A DNA stretch of 54,958 nt from SZUA-545 sp050297855 (GCA_050297855.1 JBNKTC010000015.1:1-54958); one strand, 5' to 3'. Positions 25,435 through 34,716 are shown, numbered from the stretch's first letter. Notes: generated by a model not told the origin, from the letters alone. Numbers and translations are program-made.

Positions 25435-27167
25435 AATATTTAATCGAGTTTTTGGAGATCGAGGATCCCAAAAAAAGCAAAGTCTACTCCCAGCTTAAGT
25501 GTTCGGACAAAGAGATCCGTATCCTGCGGCTGATGACCAAAGAGTACCTGGCGGGAATGTCCGAGATGAGCGTCATGGAGATCCTGGTCACGACGTTCGG
25601 GAAAGAGGAGTACCACTATATCAAGGAGATCCATACGATCAAGGACCTGATCGACTTCGGCTGGATCGTCCTCAACTCCCTCCATCATATTAAAACAAGC
25701 GAGATCGCATCCCTGGAACTCCTGCATGGGTCGGTCTCCCTTTCCAGCTCCTTTTTAAAGCTGCTGGAAGACGGGACGCTTGAGTTCGCCCTCCCGGAAC
25801 TCAAGGCCTATTCCGATCACCTGGAGTATCTGCAGGACCAGTTTTTCCGGATCGAACTCTATCAGAAGCTGCTGGCGATCCGCCAGAGCTATGACCAGTC
25901 CTCGCCCAACTTCAAGCGGATCAAGTCCAAGCTGGGCCTTCTGGAGAACCAGATCACCGAGCGTATCAAGATCACCGAGAACCCGTTGCAGATGGAGGAG
26001 ATCTTTAAAGAGCACGAGCTGAGCGAGAACGAGCAGATCATCTTCCTGGCACTTTTAAAAGAGGAGTACTCCTCCACGGACGACAACCTCCGGGATATGA
26101 ACACTTTGATCGACCTGATCAGTTTCGACGATTATGAAAAGATCAAAAACCGCGAGATCCTCGAAGACAGCTCTTTGCTGATCGAGAAGGGGATCGTGGA
26201 TTATGACGAGATGCTCAGCCCCTTCGGCGGGATCTCGCGCTCCTTTTACATCAACGACGAAGTGCTGCAGGATATTATCCACCCCAAAAAGAAGAAAAAG
26301 GCTCAGAAGATCAAACTTGATTCGCTGATCAAAGAGCAGGAGATCTTTGAGCACATCGAACCCAGAACATCTCTGGACGATGTTGTGCTGCACCCCTCGA
26401 CGCGGGAGACGATCAATACGCTGCTCAAGCAGGTGGATAAAAACGTCGTCAACCTGCTGAAGACCTGGGGCATCCGGGACAAAAAAGCGGGGATCGATGC
26501 GCGGATCATCTTCCACGGCAGTCCCGGTACGGGTAAGACCCTGACGGCGCTTTCCCTGGGGAAATCCCTTAAAAAACAGGTGATCAGTTTTGACTGCAGC
26601 AAGATCCTCTCCATGTATATCGGGGAGAGCGAGAAGAATGTCCGTAAGATCTTCGACAGCTACCGCGAGATCGTGGAGAAGACCAAGAGCGAACCGATCC
26701 TGCTCTTAAACGAAGCGGACCAGTTCCTCAGCAGCCGGAGTACGGGGGCGGGGAGCAGCGCGGACAAGATGCACAACCAGATGCAGAACATCTTCCTCGA
26801 ACAGATCGAACGCTTCCAGGGGGTGCTGATCGCCACGACCAACCTGCTGGAGAACATCGACAGCGCTTTCAGCCGACGGTTTAACTACAAGGTGAAGTTT
26901 GAAAAACCGGATATGAAACAGCGTATCGAGCTGTGGGAGAAGACGATCCCCAAAAACGCGCCGCTGGCCGAAGACGTGGATCTCAAGGCCCTGGCAACCT
27001 ACGAGCTGACGGGTGGGCAGATCGACCTGATCGTCAAAAACTGCGCCTATGCCGTGGCGGCCAAAGAGGAGCCGGTCTTTACCCAGGGGGATTTTGTGAC
27101 CGCGATCAAAAAAGAGCTTTCGGGGAATTTCGATTCCGAGAAGGTGATGGGATTTGTCGGTGTTTAA
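25431..27167 (+). CDS. AAA+ ATPase with NEAD Walker B variant
   Basis: 578 residues. The N-terminal about 300 residues are helical and unrecognised. The AAA module has Walker A GSPGTGKTLTAL (about 362), Walker B PILLLNEADQFL in which the usual Asp-Glu is Asn-Glu followed by Asp, and the arginine-finger region SAFSRRFNYKVKF. The NEAD form is known in a subset of CDC48-like AAA proteins. Cytoplasmic; probably a substrate-remodelling ATPase. TTG start at 25431 overlaps the lipoprotein stop; the PAP2 gene overlaps its 3' end by 14 bases. Confidence 0.88.
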   Translation: MKYLIEFLEIEDPKKSKVYSQLKCSDKEIRILRLMTKEYLAGMSEMSVMEILVTTFGKEEYHYIKEIHTIKDLIDFGWIVLNSLHHIKTSEIASLELLHGSVSLSSSFLKLLEDGTLEFALPELKAYSDHLEYLQDQFFRIELYQKLLAIRQSYDQSSPNFKRIKSKLGLLENQITERIKITENPLQMEEIFKEHELSENEQIIFLALLKEEYSSTDDNLRDMNTLIDLISFDDYEKIKNREILEDSSLLIEKGIVDYDEMLSPFGGISRSFYINDEVLQDIIHPKKKKKAQKIKLDSLIKEQEIFEHIEPRTSLDDVVLHPSTRETINTLLKQVDKNVVNLLKTWGIRDKKAGIDARIIFHGSPGTGKTLTALSLGKSLKKQVISFDCSKILSMYIGESEKNVRKIFDSYREIVEKTKSEPILLLNEADQFLSSRSTGAGSSADKMHNQMQNIFLEQIERFQGVLIATTNLLENIDSAFSRRFNYKVKFEKPDMKQRIELWEKTIPKNAPLAEDVDLKALATYELTGGQIDLIVKNCAYAVAAKEEPVFTQGDFVTAIKKELSGNFDSEKVMGFVGV

Positions 27168-27783
27168 AAGCCGAAGCCGATTGCTGCTTTTCCTTGGACT
27201 CTATCTGCTTGTCGGGATCGGGGTCTTCTTGTATGTCGACCTTCCCGTCGCACGTTTTTTCCGGGTGTATGAAAACAGCTGGTTTGAAGACGGCCTGACC
27301 CTGCTCTCCATCGCCGGGGAGTCCCACTGGTTTATCCTGGCGGGTCTGGTGACCTATATCGTCTACCGGAAACGGCAGCCGCTGATTGCCAGGTACGGCC
27401 TCTTTATCGTCGGAAGTGTCGCGGTATCCGGGATCATCTCGGGGCTGATCAAGGCGATTGCGGGACGCTTCCGCCCGGTGAAATATTTCAGGGAGGACCT
27501 CTACGGCTTTGACGGATGGCACTTTAACGAGTACAAGTTCAACTCCTTCCCTTCGGGACATACGACGACCGGGTTTGCCGTGGGGGTCGCCCTGGCACTG
27601 CTCTACCCGCGCTATGCCCTCTACTTTATCGGGTTCGGGTTTTTTATCGCCTTTACGCGGGTCGCGACGACGGTGCATTACGTCAGCGACACGATGGGCG
27701 GCGCATTGATCGGGACGGCGGTCGCGTGTTATCTCTATGCGCGCTATATCCAGGGAGAGAACTCCCCGTGTAATAGGATATAA
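27154..27783 (+). CDS. PAP2-family membrane phosphatase (LpxE-like?)
   Basis: 209 residues with six membrane segments and all three PAP2 motifs: KAIAGRFRP, FPSGHT and the RVATTVHYVSD with catalytic His. The start is TTG 27154 (AAGG seven bases upstream) or GTG 27160. It removes a phosphate from a lipid at the periplasmic face. Because a predicted EptA-like transferase lies two genes downstream, a lipid A 1-phosphatase (LpxE) role as in H. pylori is plausible; undecaprenyl-pyrophosphatase is the alternative. Confidence 0.85.
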   Translation: MSVFKSRSRLLLFLGLYLLVGIGVFLYVDLPVARFFRVYENSWFEDGLTLLSIAGESHWFILAGLVTYIVYRKRQPLIARYGLFIVGSVAVSGIISGLIKAIAGRFRPVKYFREDLYGFDGWHFNEYKFNSFPSGHTTTGFAVGVALALLYPRYALYFIGFGFFIAFTRVATTVHYVSDTMGGALIGTAVACYLYARYIQGENSPCNRI

Positions 27784-27868
27784 ACACTCCTTTTATTAAT
27801 TATTTTTTTTAGTAATAGTTAAACTTTTTTCTCCTAAGATGGAAAGATACTTTTCAAGGAGGGAAATA

Positions 27869-28336
27869 ATGAGTTTATTACGAGTATTGGCAATCACGGC
27901 AGCACTGTTTGTCGGGACAGCATCCGCATCGGGCAGCGAGGATATGGATGCTTTAATGGCAAAGTTCAAGGCCAAGCAGTACTATAAGGGCGATGTCGAT
28001 AAAGAGAGTTTCCAGAAAGTCGTCGATTCGGGTGTGACGATCATCGATATCCGGCGTGAGGACGAAGTGGAAAGTACGGGCGTGATCCCGGGCAGTATCA
28101 ACCTGACGTTTTTTAATAAAAAGGGTGAGCCGGACGAGCGTTTTATCAATTCGCTTTCAACGATCATCAAAAGCAAAGACGAACCGATCCTTATCGTCTG
28201 CCGACGCGGAGTAAGAAGCAAGTTCGCAGCCCAGTGGCTGGCCTACAAAGGGTATACCAATGTCTATAACCAGGAACACGGTGTCAAGGAACTTATCAAG
28301 TACCGCAAGACGAAAATGGTCGACAGAATGTATTAA
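27869..28336 (+). CDS. Periplasmic rhodanese-like protein
   Basis: 155 residues from ATG 27869, which has a strong AAGGAGGG at 27856-27863; the frame also opens at 27839 but that start lies before this ribosome site. A signal peptide (1-20, ASA-SGS) is followed by one rhodanese domain: VTIIDIRREDEV and the active loop IVCRRGVRSKFAA with C111. It should transfer or bind sulfane sulfur in the periplasm. It sits between a PAP2 phosphatase and an EptA-like transferase with 15 bases to the latter. Confidence 0.88.
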   Translation: MSLLRVLAITAALFVGTASASGSEDMDALMAKFKAKQYYKGDVDKESFQKVVDSGVTIIDIRREDEVESTGVIPGSINLTFFNKKGEPDERFINSLSTIIKSKDEPILIVCRRGVRSKFAAQWLAYKGYTNVYNQEHGVKELIKYRKTKMVDRMY

Positions 28337-28351
28337 TCAACAGGCCGGGAT

Positions 28352-29770
28352 ATGAAGACCGGCCCTTCTTCTTTTCTTCCCAATATACTGCTTTCCGCTC
28401 TTGTGACTCTGTGGCTGGCGGATCTAAACGCTTTTTCCATAACAATACTGTTTTTCATAGTCTCTCTATTTTTTGTGAGCTTCTTTCGCCATGTCGGGCT
28501 GCTGCTCGGGATGATGATATTTTTCGATTTTATCCAGGAGGTCTACCGCGGGTATGCCGGTAAAGAGATCGAGGCGACGGATATCTATCTCTTTTTTACC
28601 CATATCGGCGATGTGGCAGAGAGCGGCATGCTGGTGGAAGAGATAATATGGCGGTACCTGCCCGGGGTGCTGCTGGTACTTATCGCGAGCGCGATCCTTC
28701 TCCGTTTGCGGTCTGTTGTTAAGGCGGAGGGCCGTGTACGTTTTATTGTCGTGTTGTTGTGGATACCGCTGATGGGCTGGGCGGCCGATGCGGGGAGGCT
28801 TGTCGCAGCCGCTGCCGATGCATCATATATACTGGCTGCCGGGGAGAGGGGACCGTCGGCCCGGCAGGAGACGATCCGCTGTCAAAAAAAACCGAGTGAC
28901 CGGGACGTGGTCGTGATCCTCGGGGAGAGTCTGCGGTATGACCCGGCCTATTTCAAAGGGATGGATGTGACGGTGCGTCCCGTTTTTTCCGGTGCGACCA
29001 ACACCGATACGAGCCTGCCGCTCTTTTTTAACGGGGTCAGACAGCTTCCCGATCTGAGAAAGAAAAGTCCCTATAACCTTTTTTACCTGGCAAAAGAGAA
29101 CGGCTTTGCTACGGCATTTATATCGGCCCAGTCGGCCGGGAACCTGAAATATATCCGCCCCTACCTCTACCCGGAAGCGATCGACTACCTGAAGACCTAC
29201 GAACGGGAGATGCTTGGAGAACTCTTTGACGGGGTGCTGCTTGACGAGCTTAGGCGCTGGGACCGAAAAAAGAAAAGCCTGATTGTCCTGCAGATGGTGG
29301 GGGAACACTCCCCCTACCGCTTCTACCCCGATAGCTTTGCCCCCTATTCGAGTGAGCAGTCAGCGGAAAAAAGGGTGGCGGAAGATTACGGAAACTCGGT
29401 TGCATTTACACGCAGCATCCTGGAAAAAATTTTGGATGAACTGAAAAAAAGCAGTCGGGACTACACGGTCTTCTTTACATCCGATCACGGGGAACTGCTG
29501 GGGCGCGAGTTCGGGCACAACCAGTTTCGGGAAGAGATATACAGGGTGCCGTCTTTTGTAAGCGGATCAGGGATGGCAGCCAAAGAGGTCGTGACTTCCC
29601 ACCATGATCTTTACCGGCTCGTGAGAAGAGGGTTGGGTTGGCAGTGTGAAGCGGAAAGCGGAGGCGGTACTTATATCAACGGGACGATGCTCTCGGGAGA
29701 GGACGGATACCTTGAGGTCACACAGGGAAAAGATGGCAGCTCTACCGTCTCTGAAAAACGTTTTTGGTGA
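28352..29770 (+). CDS. EptA-like phosphoethanolamine transferase / sulfatase-fold protein
   Basis: 472 residues: about four to five N-terminal membrane segments (1-155), then a periplasmic alkaline-phosphatase-fold domain. VVVILGESLRYD holds the first metal ligands, NTDTSLPLFF aligns with the TAVSLPCMF nucleophile-Thr loop of EptA, MVGEHSPY and FFTSDHGELLG give the remaining metal residues. The Cys normally after SLP is Leu, so at least one EptA disulfide is missing. It likely adds phosphoethanolamine to lipid A or another glycan. Neighbouring PAP2 phosphatase supports lipid A. Confidence 0.78.
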   Translation: MKTGPSSFLPNILLSALVTLWLADLNAFSITILFFIVSLFFVSFFRHVGLLLGMMIFFDFIQEVYRGYAGKEIEATDIYLFFTHIGDVAESGMLVEEIIWRYLPGVLLVLIASAILLRLRSVVKAEGRVRFIVVLLWIPLMGWAADAGRLVAAAADASYILAAGERGPSARQETIRCQKKPSDRDVVVILGESLRYDPAYFKGMDVTVRPVFSGATNTDTSLPLFFNGVRQLPDLRKKSPYNLFYLAKENGFATAFISAQSAGNLKYIRPYLYPEAIDYLKTYEREMLGELFDGVLLDELRRWDRKKKSLIVLQMVGEHSPYRFYPDSFAPYSSEQSAEKRVAEDYGNSVAFTRSILEKILDELKKSSRDYTVFFTSDHGELLGREFGHNQFREEIYRVPSFVSGSGMAAKEVVTSHHDLYRLVRRGLGWQCEAESGGGTYINGTMLSGEDGYLEVTQGKDGSSTVSEKRFW

Positions 29771-29830
29771 CAGGTTATTAATATTGCTGTGATCATAAAA
29801 AAGTTATAGTAAAAAGAAAAAGGAGCCGGG

Positions 29831-30589
29831 ATGCCGCGACAGGCCAGGGTAGATATTGCCGGGGAGCACTATGTCACAAACCGCGGAAGTGACGGGGCAA
29901 AAATTTTCGGGACGGACGCTGCCAAGCGGGAGTTCCTCGCAATCGTATGCCGAAGTTGCGAACGGTACGGCGCGGCGGTCGGTGCCTATGTCATCAGTGA
30001 CACGGCCTATCACATGATCGTAAAAACATCCTCCGCCAACCTCTCATTGCTGATGCGGCAGATCAGTGCCGCCTATGCGATCTATTACAATAAAGCAAGA
30101 GAAAACAGGGGGACGATCTGGCACGACAGGTTTTCCTCATGGGTAATTTCTGATAAAAAAGAGCTACTGCTTCTTTATCGCTATCTTGGCTTTTTACCGG
30201 TAATTGAAAAATTTGATAAAAATCCTTTTGAGTACCAATATTCATTTATAACTACTATTTTTAGTGATAATCAGACTCTGCCCTGCCAGGAGCTCCTGCT
30301 GAAGCGGAAAAAAATCGCTTCAATCCGAAAGGGTAAGTTTGGTGATGAGGACGTCGCGGCTCTGAAGGCCTTTAAAAAGAGGGCAAGAGAGGTTGCGCCC
30401 CAGGAGCGAAAAAAAGAAAAACAGGAGCCCCTAGAGGCAATCTTGAAAAAAATCAAAACGACGGAGAAGCGGAACAAAAAGATCCGAAAAGCTTTTGCTG
30501 CAGGGTACACGCAAAACGAGATCGCACTGTTTTTGAACCTCTCCCAATCTTCCATATCGAAGATCGTCAACGCTTCGGGTGAGGCGTAA
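29831..30589 (+). CDS. Y1-transposase-like (RAYT-type) protein with altered HUH motif
   Basis: 252 residues. The N-terminal about 140 match the IS200-like Y1 domain: MPRQARVDI, HYVTNRG, AYVISDTAYHMIV, RGTIWHDRF and the tyrosine helix LLLLYRYLGFLPV. The usual NHxH metal motif reads TAYH: the first His is Ala. The C-terminus adds a basic linker and a helix-turn-helix (GYTQNEIALFLNLSQSSISKIV). No flanking repeats or REP palindromes were seen. Ancestral role: single-strand DNA transposition or REP processing; here it may be a domesticated DNA-binding protein. RBS AAGGAG precedes the ATG. Confidence 0.82.
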   Translation: MPRQARVDIAGEHYVTNRGSDGAKIFGTDAAKREFLAIVCRSCERYGAAVGAYVISDTAYHMIVKTSSANLSLLMRQISAAYAIYYNKARENRGTIWHDRFSSWVISDKKELLLLYRYLGFLPVIEKFDKNPFEYQYSFITTIFSDNQTLPCQELLLKRKKIASIRKGKFGDEDVAALKAFKKRAREVAPQERKKEKQEPLEAILKKIKTTEKRNKKIRKAFAAGYTQNEIALFLNLSQSSISKIVNASGEA

Positions 30590-30630
30590 CCCGTACAAGG
30601 GTATAATGGCGCGAATCAAAAAGGATATGA

Positions 30631-31236
30631 ATGTTTGCCGAACTTATTAACTTTATCGTAGAGAGTGTCTCGGGTATGGGGTATCCCGGTATCTTTTTTC
30701 TGATGCTGCTGGAGAGCTCCTTTTTCCCGTTCCCTTCGGAGGTGGTCATGATACCGGCCGGGTACCTTGCCAGCAAGGGGGAGATGAACCTTGGGATAGT
30801 TGTTCTAAGCGGTGTCGGCGGGTCTCTGGCCGGAGCGCTTTTGAACTATTACCTGGCAATGTGGGCGGGGAGAAAATTTCTGCTTAGGTACGGGAAGTAC
30901 ATGCTGATTCACGAACGGACGATCTTCAAGATGGAGCAGTTTTTTGAACGCCACGGGCATATCTCGACATTCAGCGGGCGGCTGCTTCCGGGGATCAGAC
31001 AGTATATCTCGCTGCCTGCCGGTATCGCGAAGATGGATCTGAAACAGTTTATGCTCTTTACCTCCCTGGGGGCCGGGATCTGGGTTGTTATCCTTTCACT
31101 GCTCGGTTATTTCCTGGGTGAAAACGAAGCACTGGTCAAAAGTTACATGACCCAGATCATTGCCCTGCTTGTGATCGGCCTGGCGGTTATGGCGACACTC
31201 TATATCCTGATCAAACGGAGGAACCGGAACGTATGA
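30631..31236 (+). CDS. DedA-family membrane protein
   Basis: 201 residues with about five membrane or re-entrant helices. Family signatures: ESSFFPFPSEVVMIPAGYLA, GRKFLLRYGKY, FFERHG, FSGRLLPGIRQYISLPAGIAKM. DedA (VTT-domain) proteins include undecaprenyl-phosphate flippases that recycle the lipid carrier from the outer leaflet. It overlaps uppP by four bases (ATGA), which supports a role in undecaprenyl phosphate recycling here. Confidence 0.92.
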   Translation: MFAELINFIVESVSGMGYPGIFFLMLLESSFFPFPSEVVMIPAGYLASKGEMNLGIVVLSGVGGSLAGALLNYYLAMWAGRKFLLRYGKYMLIHERTIFKMEQFFERHGHISTFSGRLLPGIRQYISLPAGIAKMDLKQFMLFTSLGAGIWVVILSLLGYFLGENEALVKSYMTQIIALLVIGLAVMATLYILIKRRNRNV

Positions 31237-31991
31237 CTTTTTTGGAATCGATTTTTCTCGGTGCACTGGAGGGGATGACGGAGTTTCTTCCGGTCTCATC
31301 TACGGGACACCTTATTCTTCTTTCATCTCTTTTGGGGATCGAACAGACGGCAGCCCATACATCTTACGAGATCGCTATCCAACTCGGATCGATCCTTGCG
31401 GTACTTTTTTATTACACCAAGCGGGTGTTCAGTTCCAGGGACCTGTGGCTTAAGATCGGGGTGGCGTTTATCCCGACGGGGCTTTCGGGGCTGTTCCTCT
31501 ACAGTACGATCAAGTCGCTTTTTACGCCTGCAACCGTTGTATACATGTTGATCATAGGCGGTATCATTATGATTGTAATCGAGATGCTGCGTAAAGAGGA
31601 TAAGGGGGTCGTGCTGGAAGAGGTGAGCTACAAACAGGCCGTGATGATCGGGATCGCCCAGTCATTTGCCATGGTTCCGGGCACCTCCCGCTCTGCGGCG
31701 ACCATCCTGGGCGGGCTTTTTGCCGGACTCAACCGTCGTGCTGCGGTGGAGTTTTCGTTTATCCTTGCCGTACCTACGATGGTGATCGCCACGGCGTACG
31801 ACCTGTATAAAAATGCCGAGCATTTTGTCGTGGACGACTGGGGGCTGCTGGGCGTCGGCTTTGTCAGCGCCTTTGTCTTTGCCCTCCTGGCTATCCGGTT
31901 TTTCCTGGCGTTTGTGACCAAATACAGTTTTATCCCGTTCGGGATCTACCGTATTTTTATCGGGTTGATATTCCTCTATTTTGTTCTGTAA
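31233..31991 (+). CDS. uppP: Undecaprenyl-diphosphate phosphatase
   Basis: 252 residues, multi-pass. Catalytic motifs EGMTEFLPVSSTGH (E13, E17, H26) and PGTSRSAATILGG with the essential Arg are intact. It converts undecaprenyl diphosphate to the monophosphate at the periplasmic face, returning the carrier for peptidoglycan synthesis; it is also a bacitracin resistance factor in many bacteria. ATGA overlap with the DedA gene; downstream are a lone ABC ATPase and PBP1A. Confidence 0.96.
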   Translation: MTFLESIFLGALEGMTEFLPVSSTGHLILLSSLLGIEQTAAHTSYEIAIQLGSILAVLFYYTKRVFSSRDLWLKIGVAFIPTGLSGLFLYSTIKSLFTPATVVYMLIIGGIIMIVIEMLRKEDKGVVLEEVSYKQAVMIGIAQSFAMVPGTSRSAATILGGLFAGLNRRAAVEFSFILAVPTMVIATAYDLYKNAEHFVVDDWGLLGVGFVSAFVFALLAIRFFLAFVTKYSFIPFGIYRIFIGLIFLYFVL

Positions 31992-32000
31992 GGAAGACGG

Positions 32001-32693
32001 GTGATCACAATCGAACAGCTCAGAATCACACACCGGGGAAAAACGCTGGTGGACATCGCCTTTTCGATCCGGAGTTCCCTGGCGCTGGTTGGGATGAGCG
32101 GAAGCGGCAAGTCCCTGACGCTTAAAGCCATACTAAACATGCTCCCGTCGTCGATGGATAAAGAGATGAAGATAAAGAGCGATTTCGAGCTGGATCGGGG
32201 GAACGGGGTAGCCGTTATCCCCCAAAACCCCTTTACTTCCCTCAATCCGATGGGGCGGATCAAGCGACAGTTCTTCGTACCGAGAGAGGAGGCGGAGGAG
32301 CTGATGCATCTGGTCGGGCTGGAGGCGGAGATGCTCGAGCGTTTCCCCGCGGAGCTCTCGGGCGGGCAGCTGCAGCGGGTCGTGATCGCCATTGCGCTCT
32401 CCCACCGTCCCAGGCTCCTGATGCTGGACGAACCGACCACGGCACTCGACAGCAGGACCAAGGATAATATCCTGTCCCTATTAAAAAATCTCAGGGAGAA
32501 GATGGGGTTTTATATGCTTTTTGTCTCCCACGATATTGCGAGTGTCGAAACGCTGTGTGACGAGATCGTCGTCCTCAAAGAGGGTGCGGTCGTCGAGTCG
32601 GGGAAACTGGAGTCGGTTGTGAAAAACCCTAAAGAGAGTTACACGAAGGCTTTGATAGAATCTAACTTTAAAAAAAGAGAATGGAGAGAATAG
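32001..32693 (+). CDS. ABC transporter ATP-binding protein, DppD-like, lone
   Basis: 230 residues from GTG 32001 (AAGGA upstream). Complete nucleotide-binding domain: Walker A GMSGSGKS, Q-loop PQNPFTSLNP, signature LSGGQLQR, Walker B LLMLDEPTTALD, His switch VSHD. The PQNPxTSLNP pattern is typical of the oligopeptide/nickel importer branch, but the C-terminal oligopeptide extension is absent. No permease or binding protein is adjacent; its permease must lie elsewhere. Placed between uppP and PBP1A with 9 and 1 bases. Confidence 0.88.
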   Translation: MITIEQLRITHRGKTLVDIAFSIRSSLALVGMSGSGKSLTLKAILNMLPSSMDKEMKIKSDFELDRGNGVAVIPQNPFTSLNPMGRIKRQFFVPREEAEELMHLVGLEAEMLERFPAELSGGQLQRVVIAIALSHRPRLLMLDEPTTALDSRTKDNILSLLKNLREKMGFYMLFVSHDIASVETLCDEIVVLKEGAVVESGKLESVVKNPKESYTKALIESNFKKREWRE

Positions 32694-32694
32694 T

Positions 32695-34716
32695 TTGGGG
32701 ATTGTGAATAAAATTGTCTGGGCCGGTATCGGGACGATCGTTTTTGTTCTTTTTTATACCGTCTACGTCTACAACAGTGATATCAGTGAGATCGTCGACT
32801 ACCAGCCCAACCTGACAACCCAGATACTCGACCGGAATAACGAGCTGATCGCCAATGTCTTTGACGGGCAGCACCGTCTTTATGTACCCTTTGAAAAAAT
32901 CCCTCCCCGTCTGATCGAAGCGCTTATCGCTATCGAGGATACTGCCTTTTTCGAACACAACGGGGTCAATTACGAGGCGATCGTCCGGGCAGCCTACAAG
33001 GTCATCCGCGCAGGTAAAGCGGTGGAAGGGGCCAGTACGATCACCCAGCAACTGGTCAAAAACGTCCTCCTGACGCGGGAGAAGACGATCCTGCGGAAAT
33101 TTAAAGAGGCGATCCTCTCGCTGCGTATTGAAACGGAGATCTCCAAGGAGATGATCCTCGAGCGCTACCTTAACGAGATCTATTTCGGTCATGGCTACTA
33201 CGGGGTCAAAGCCGCCGCACGCGGTTACTTCCATAAAGAGCTCGGGGAGTTGACGCTCAAAGAGATGGCCCTGCTGTGCGGACTGCCGCGGGCACCGAGT
33301 TTTTATGACCCGACCAAACATAAAGGGATGTCCGTTGCCAGGGCCAACCTTGTACTGGACCGGATGAAACACCTGGGCTGGATCAATAGCGAAGAGCACG
33401 CCATGGCAGCAGCCGAGATGCCGGTGATCTACGACGAGTCGGTGACGGCTAACCGTGCACCCTATGCGGTGGATGCCGTGATCAACGAACTCTCTGCAAC
33501 TTTTGACGATGTCCGTCACGGCGGGTACGTGATCTATACGACCATCGATATGGAGGCACAGAAAGCAGCAGATGCCGCCCTGGCCATGGGTTATGAAAAT
33601 GCCAAGGAGCGGATCGAAAGTCAAAAGCCCGAACTGGTGATCGTCGATGTGGTCGGTGAGGACGGCAACATCACCCAGGTCGAGCAGAATGCGACAATGG
33701 AGATCAACAGCAGCAAGCTCAACGGCGCCCTGGTCTCCATCGAACAGGGGACGGGAAAAGTCCTGGCTCTTTGCGGTGGGGTCGATTTCTATAAGAGTCA
33801 GTTCAACCGGGCGATCCATGCCAAGCGTCAGGTGGGAAGTAGCTTTAAGCCTTTCTTATACCTGGCCGCATTTGATCTTGGGTACTCCCCGTCATCGGTA
33901 GTCGCGGATATATCCCGTACCTATAAATTCAAGGTGGGCGAGGGGAACGAATCGGAAGAGCAGGTATGGCGTCCGTCGAACTATGAGCGGAACTTTGTCG
34001 GGGTGATGAGCGCTAGAGAAGCGGTGGTCCACTCACGGAACCTGGCTTCGATCAACCTTGTCGATACGATCGGCCTGGAGCTCGTACGTAACCGACTCTT
34101 TGAATATGGATTTGAACAACTTCCCAATGACCTCTCCCTGGCGCTGGGAAGTATCACCCTGACCCCGATGCAGATGAGCGAATACCTGACGATCATCTCC
34201 AATTATGGGGAGCGGGTCAAGCCCTACCTCGTGGAGAAGGTGGTCAATAAATACGGCGAGACCTTTAGCTTCGATACAAAACGCGAACGGGTAACGACGG
34301 AGGCCCAGGCATACCTGATGATCGATGTGATGGAAGATGTCGTCAGACGGGGGACGGGACGGCGTACCCGGATGCGCGGGATCGAGATTGCCGGGAAGAC
34401 GGGGACGACCAACGATAACCGCGACGCCTGGTTCTGCGGCTATACCCCTTCGACCCAAACGGTGGTCTGGTTCGGAAATGACGACAACAGCCAGATCGCC
34501 AAGCGCGAAACAGGAGGGAAGACGGCAGCCCCGGTATTCAGAGCCTACTACGAGTCGCTGCTAAAAGCACGTCCGGAACTGAAACGCCACTTCCGTGTCC
34601 CCGACGGGATCCAGAAGATGAAGATCAACGGCAAGGAGGAGATATTTACCGATATCTCGCGACCGCCTAAGGTCAATAAGATCATACAGCCGGCAAAAGA
34701 GGAGTTACTGTTTTGA
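32695..34716 (+). CDS. PBP1A-type bifunctional penicillin-binding protein
   Basis: 673 residues from TTG 32695 (GGAGAG upstream). N-terminal membrane anchor (8-27), GT51 glycosyltransferase domain with E81 in IEDTAFFEH and GASTITQQLVKN, then a transpeptidase domain: SxxK in GSSFKPF (about 382), the SRN motif in HSRNLAS, and KTGTT (about 568). It polymerises and cross-links peptidoglycan in the periplasm. It follows undecaprenyl-recycling genes and overlaps the downstream methyltransferase by four bases (TTGA). Shorter than E. coli PBP1A, lacking its accessory domain. Confidence 0.94.
   Translation: MGIVNKIVWAGIGTIVFVLFYTVYVYNSDISEIVDYQPNLTTQILDRNNELIANVFDGQHRLYVPFEKIPPRLIEALIAIEDTAFFEHNGVNYEAIVRAAYKVIRAGKAVEGASTITQQLVKNVLLTREKTILRKFKEAILSLRIETEISKEMILERYLNEIYFGHGYYGVKAAARGYFHKELGELTLKEMALLCGLPRAPSFYDPTKHKGMSVARANLVLDRMKHLGWINSEEHAMAAAEMPVIYDESVTANRAPYAVDAVINELSATFDDVRHGGYVIYTTIDMEAQKAADAALAMGYENAKERIESQKPELVIVDVVGEDGNITQVEQNATMEINSSKLNGALVSIEQGTGKVLALCGGVDFYKSQFNRAIHAKRQVGSSFKPFLYLAAFDLGYSPSSVVADISRTYKFKVGEGNESEEQVWRPSNYERNFVGVMSAREAVVHSRNLASINLVDTIGLELVRNRLFEYGFEQLPNDLSLALGSITLTPMQMSEYLTIISNYGERVKPYLVEKVVNKYGETFSFDTKRERVTTEAQAYLMIDVMEDVVRRGTGRRTRMRGIEIAGKTGTTNDNRDAWFCGYTPSTQTVVWFGNDDNSQIAKRETGGKTAAPVFRAYYESLLKARPELKRHFRVPDGIQKMKINGKEEIFTDISRPPKVNKIIQPAKEELLF

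Noticed and set aside
29771..30630. Active insertion sequence around the Y1-like gene
   Set aside because: No terminal hairpins, REP palindromes or target duplications are visible, and the HUH motif is altered.
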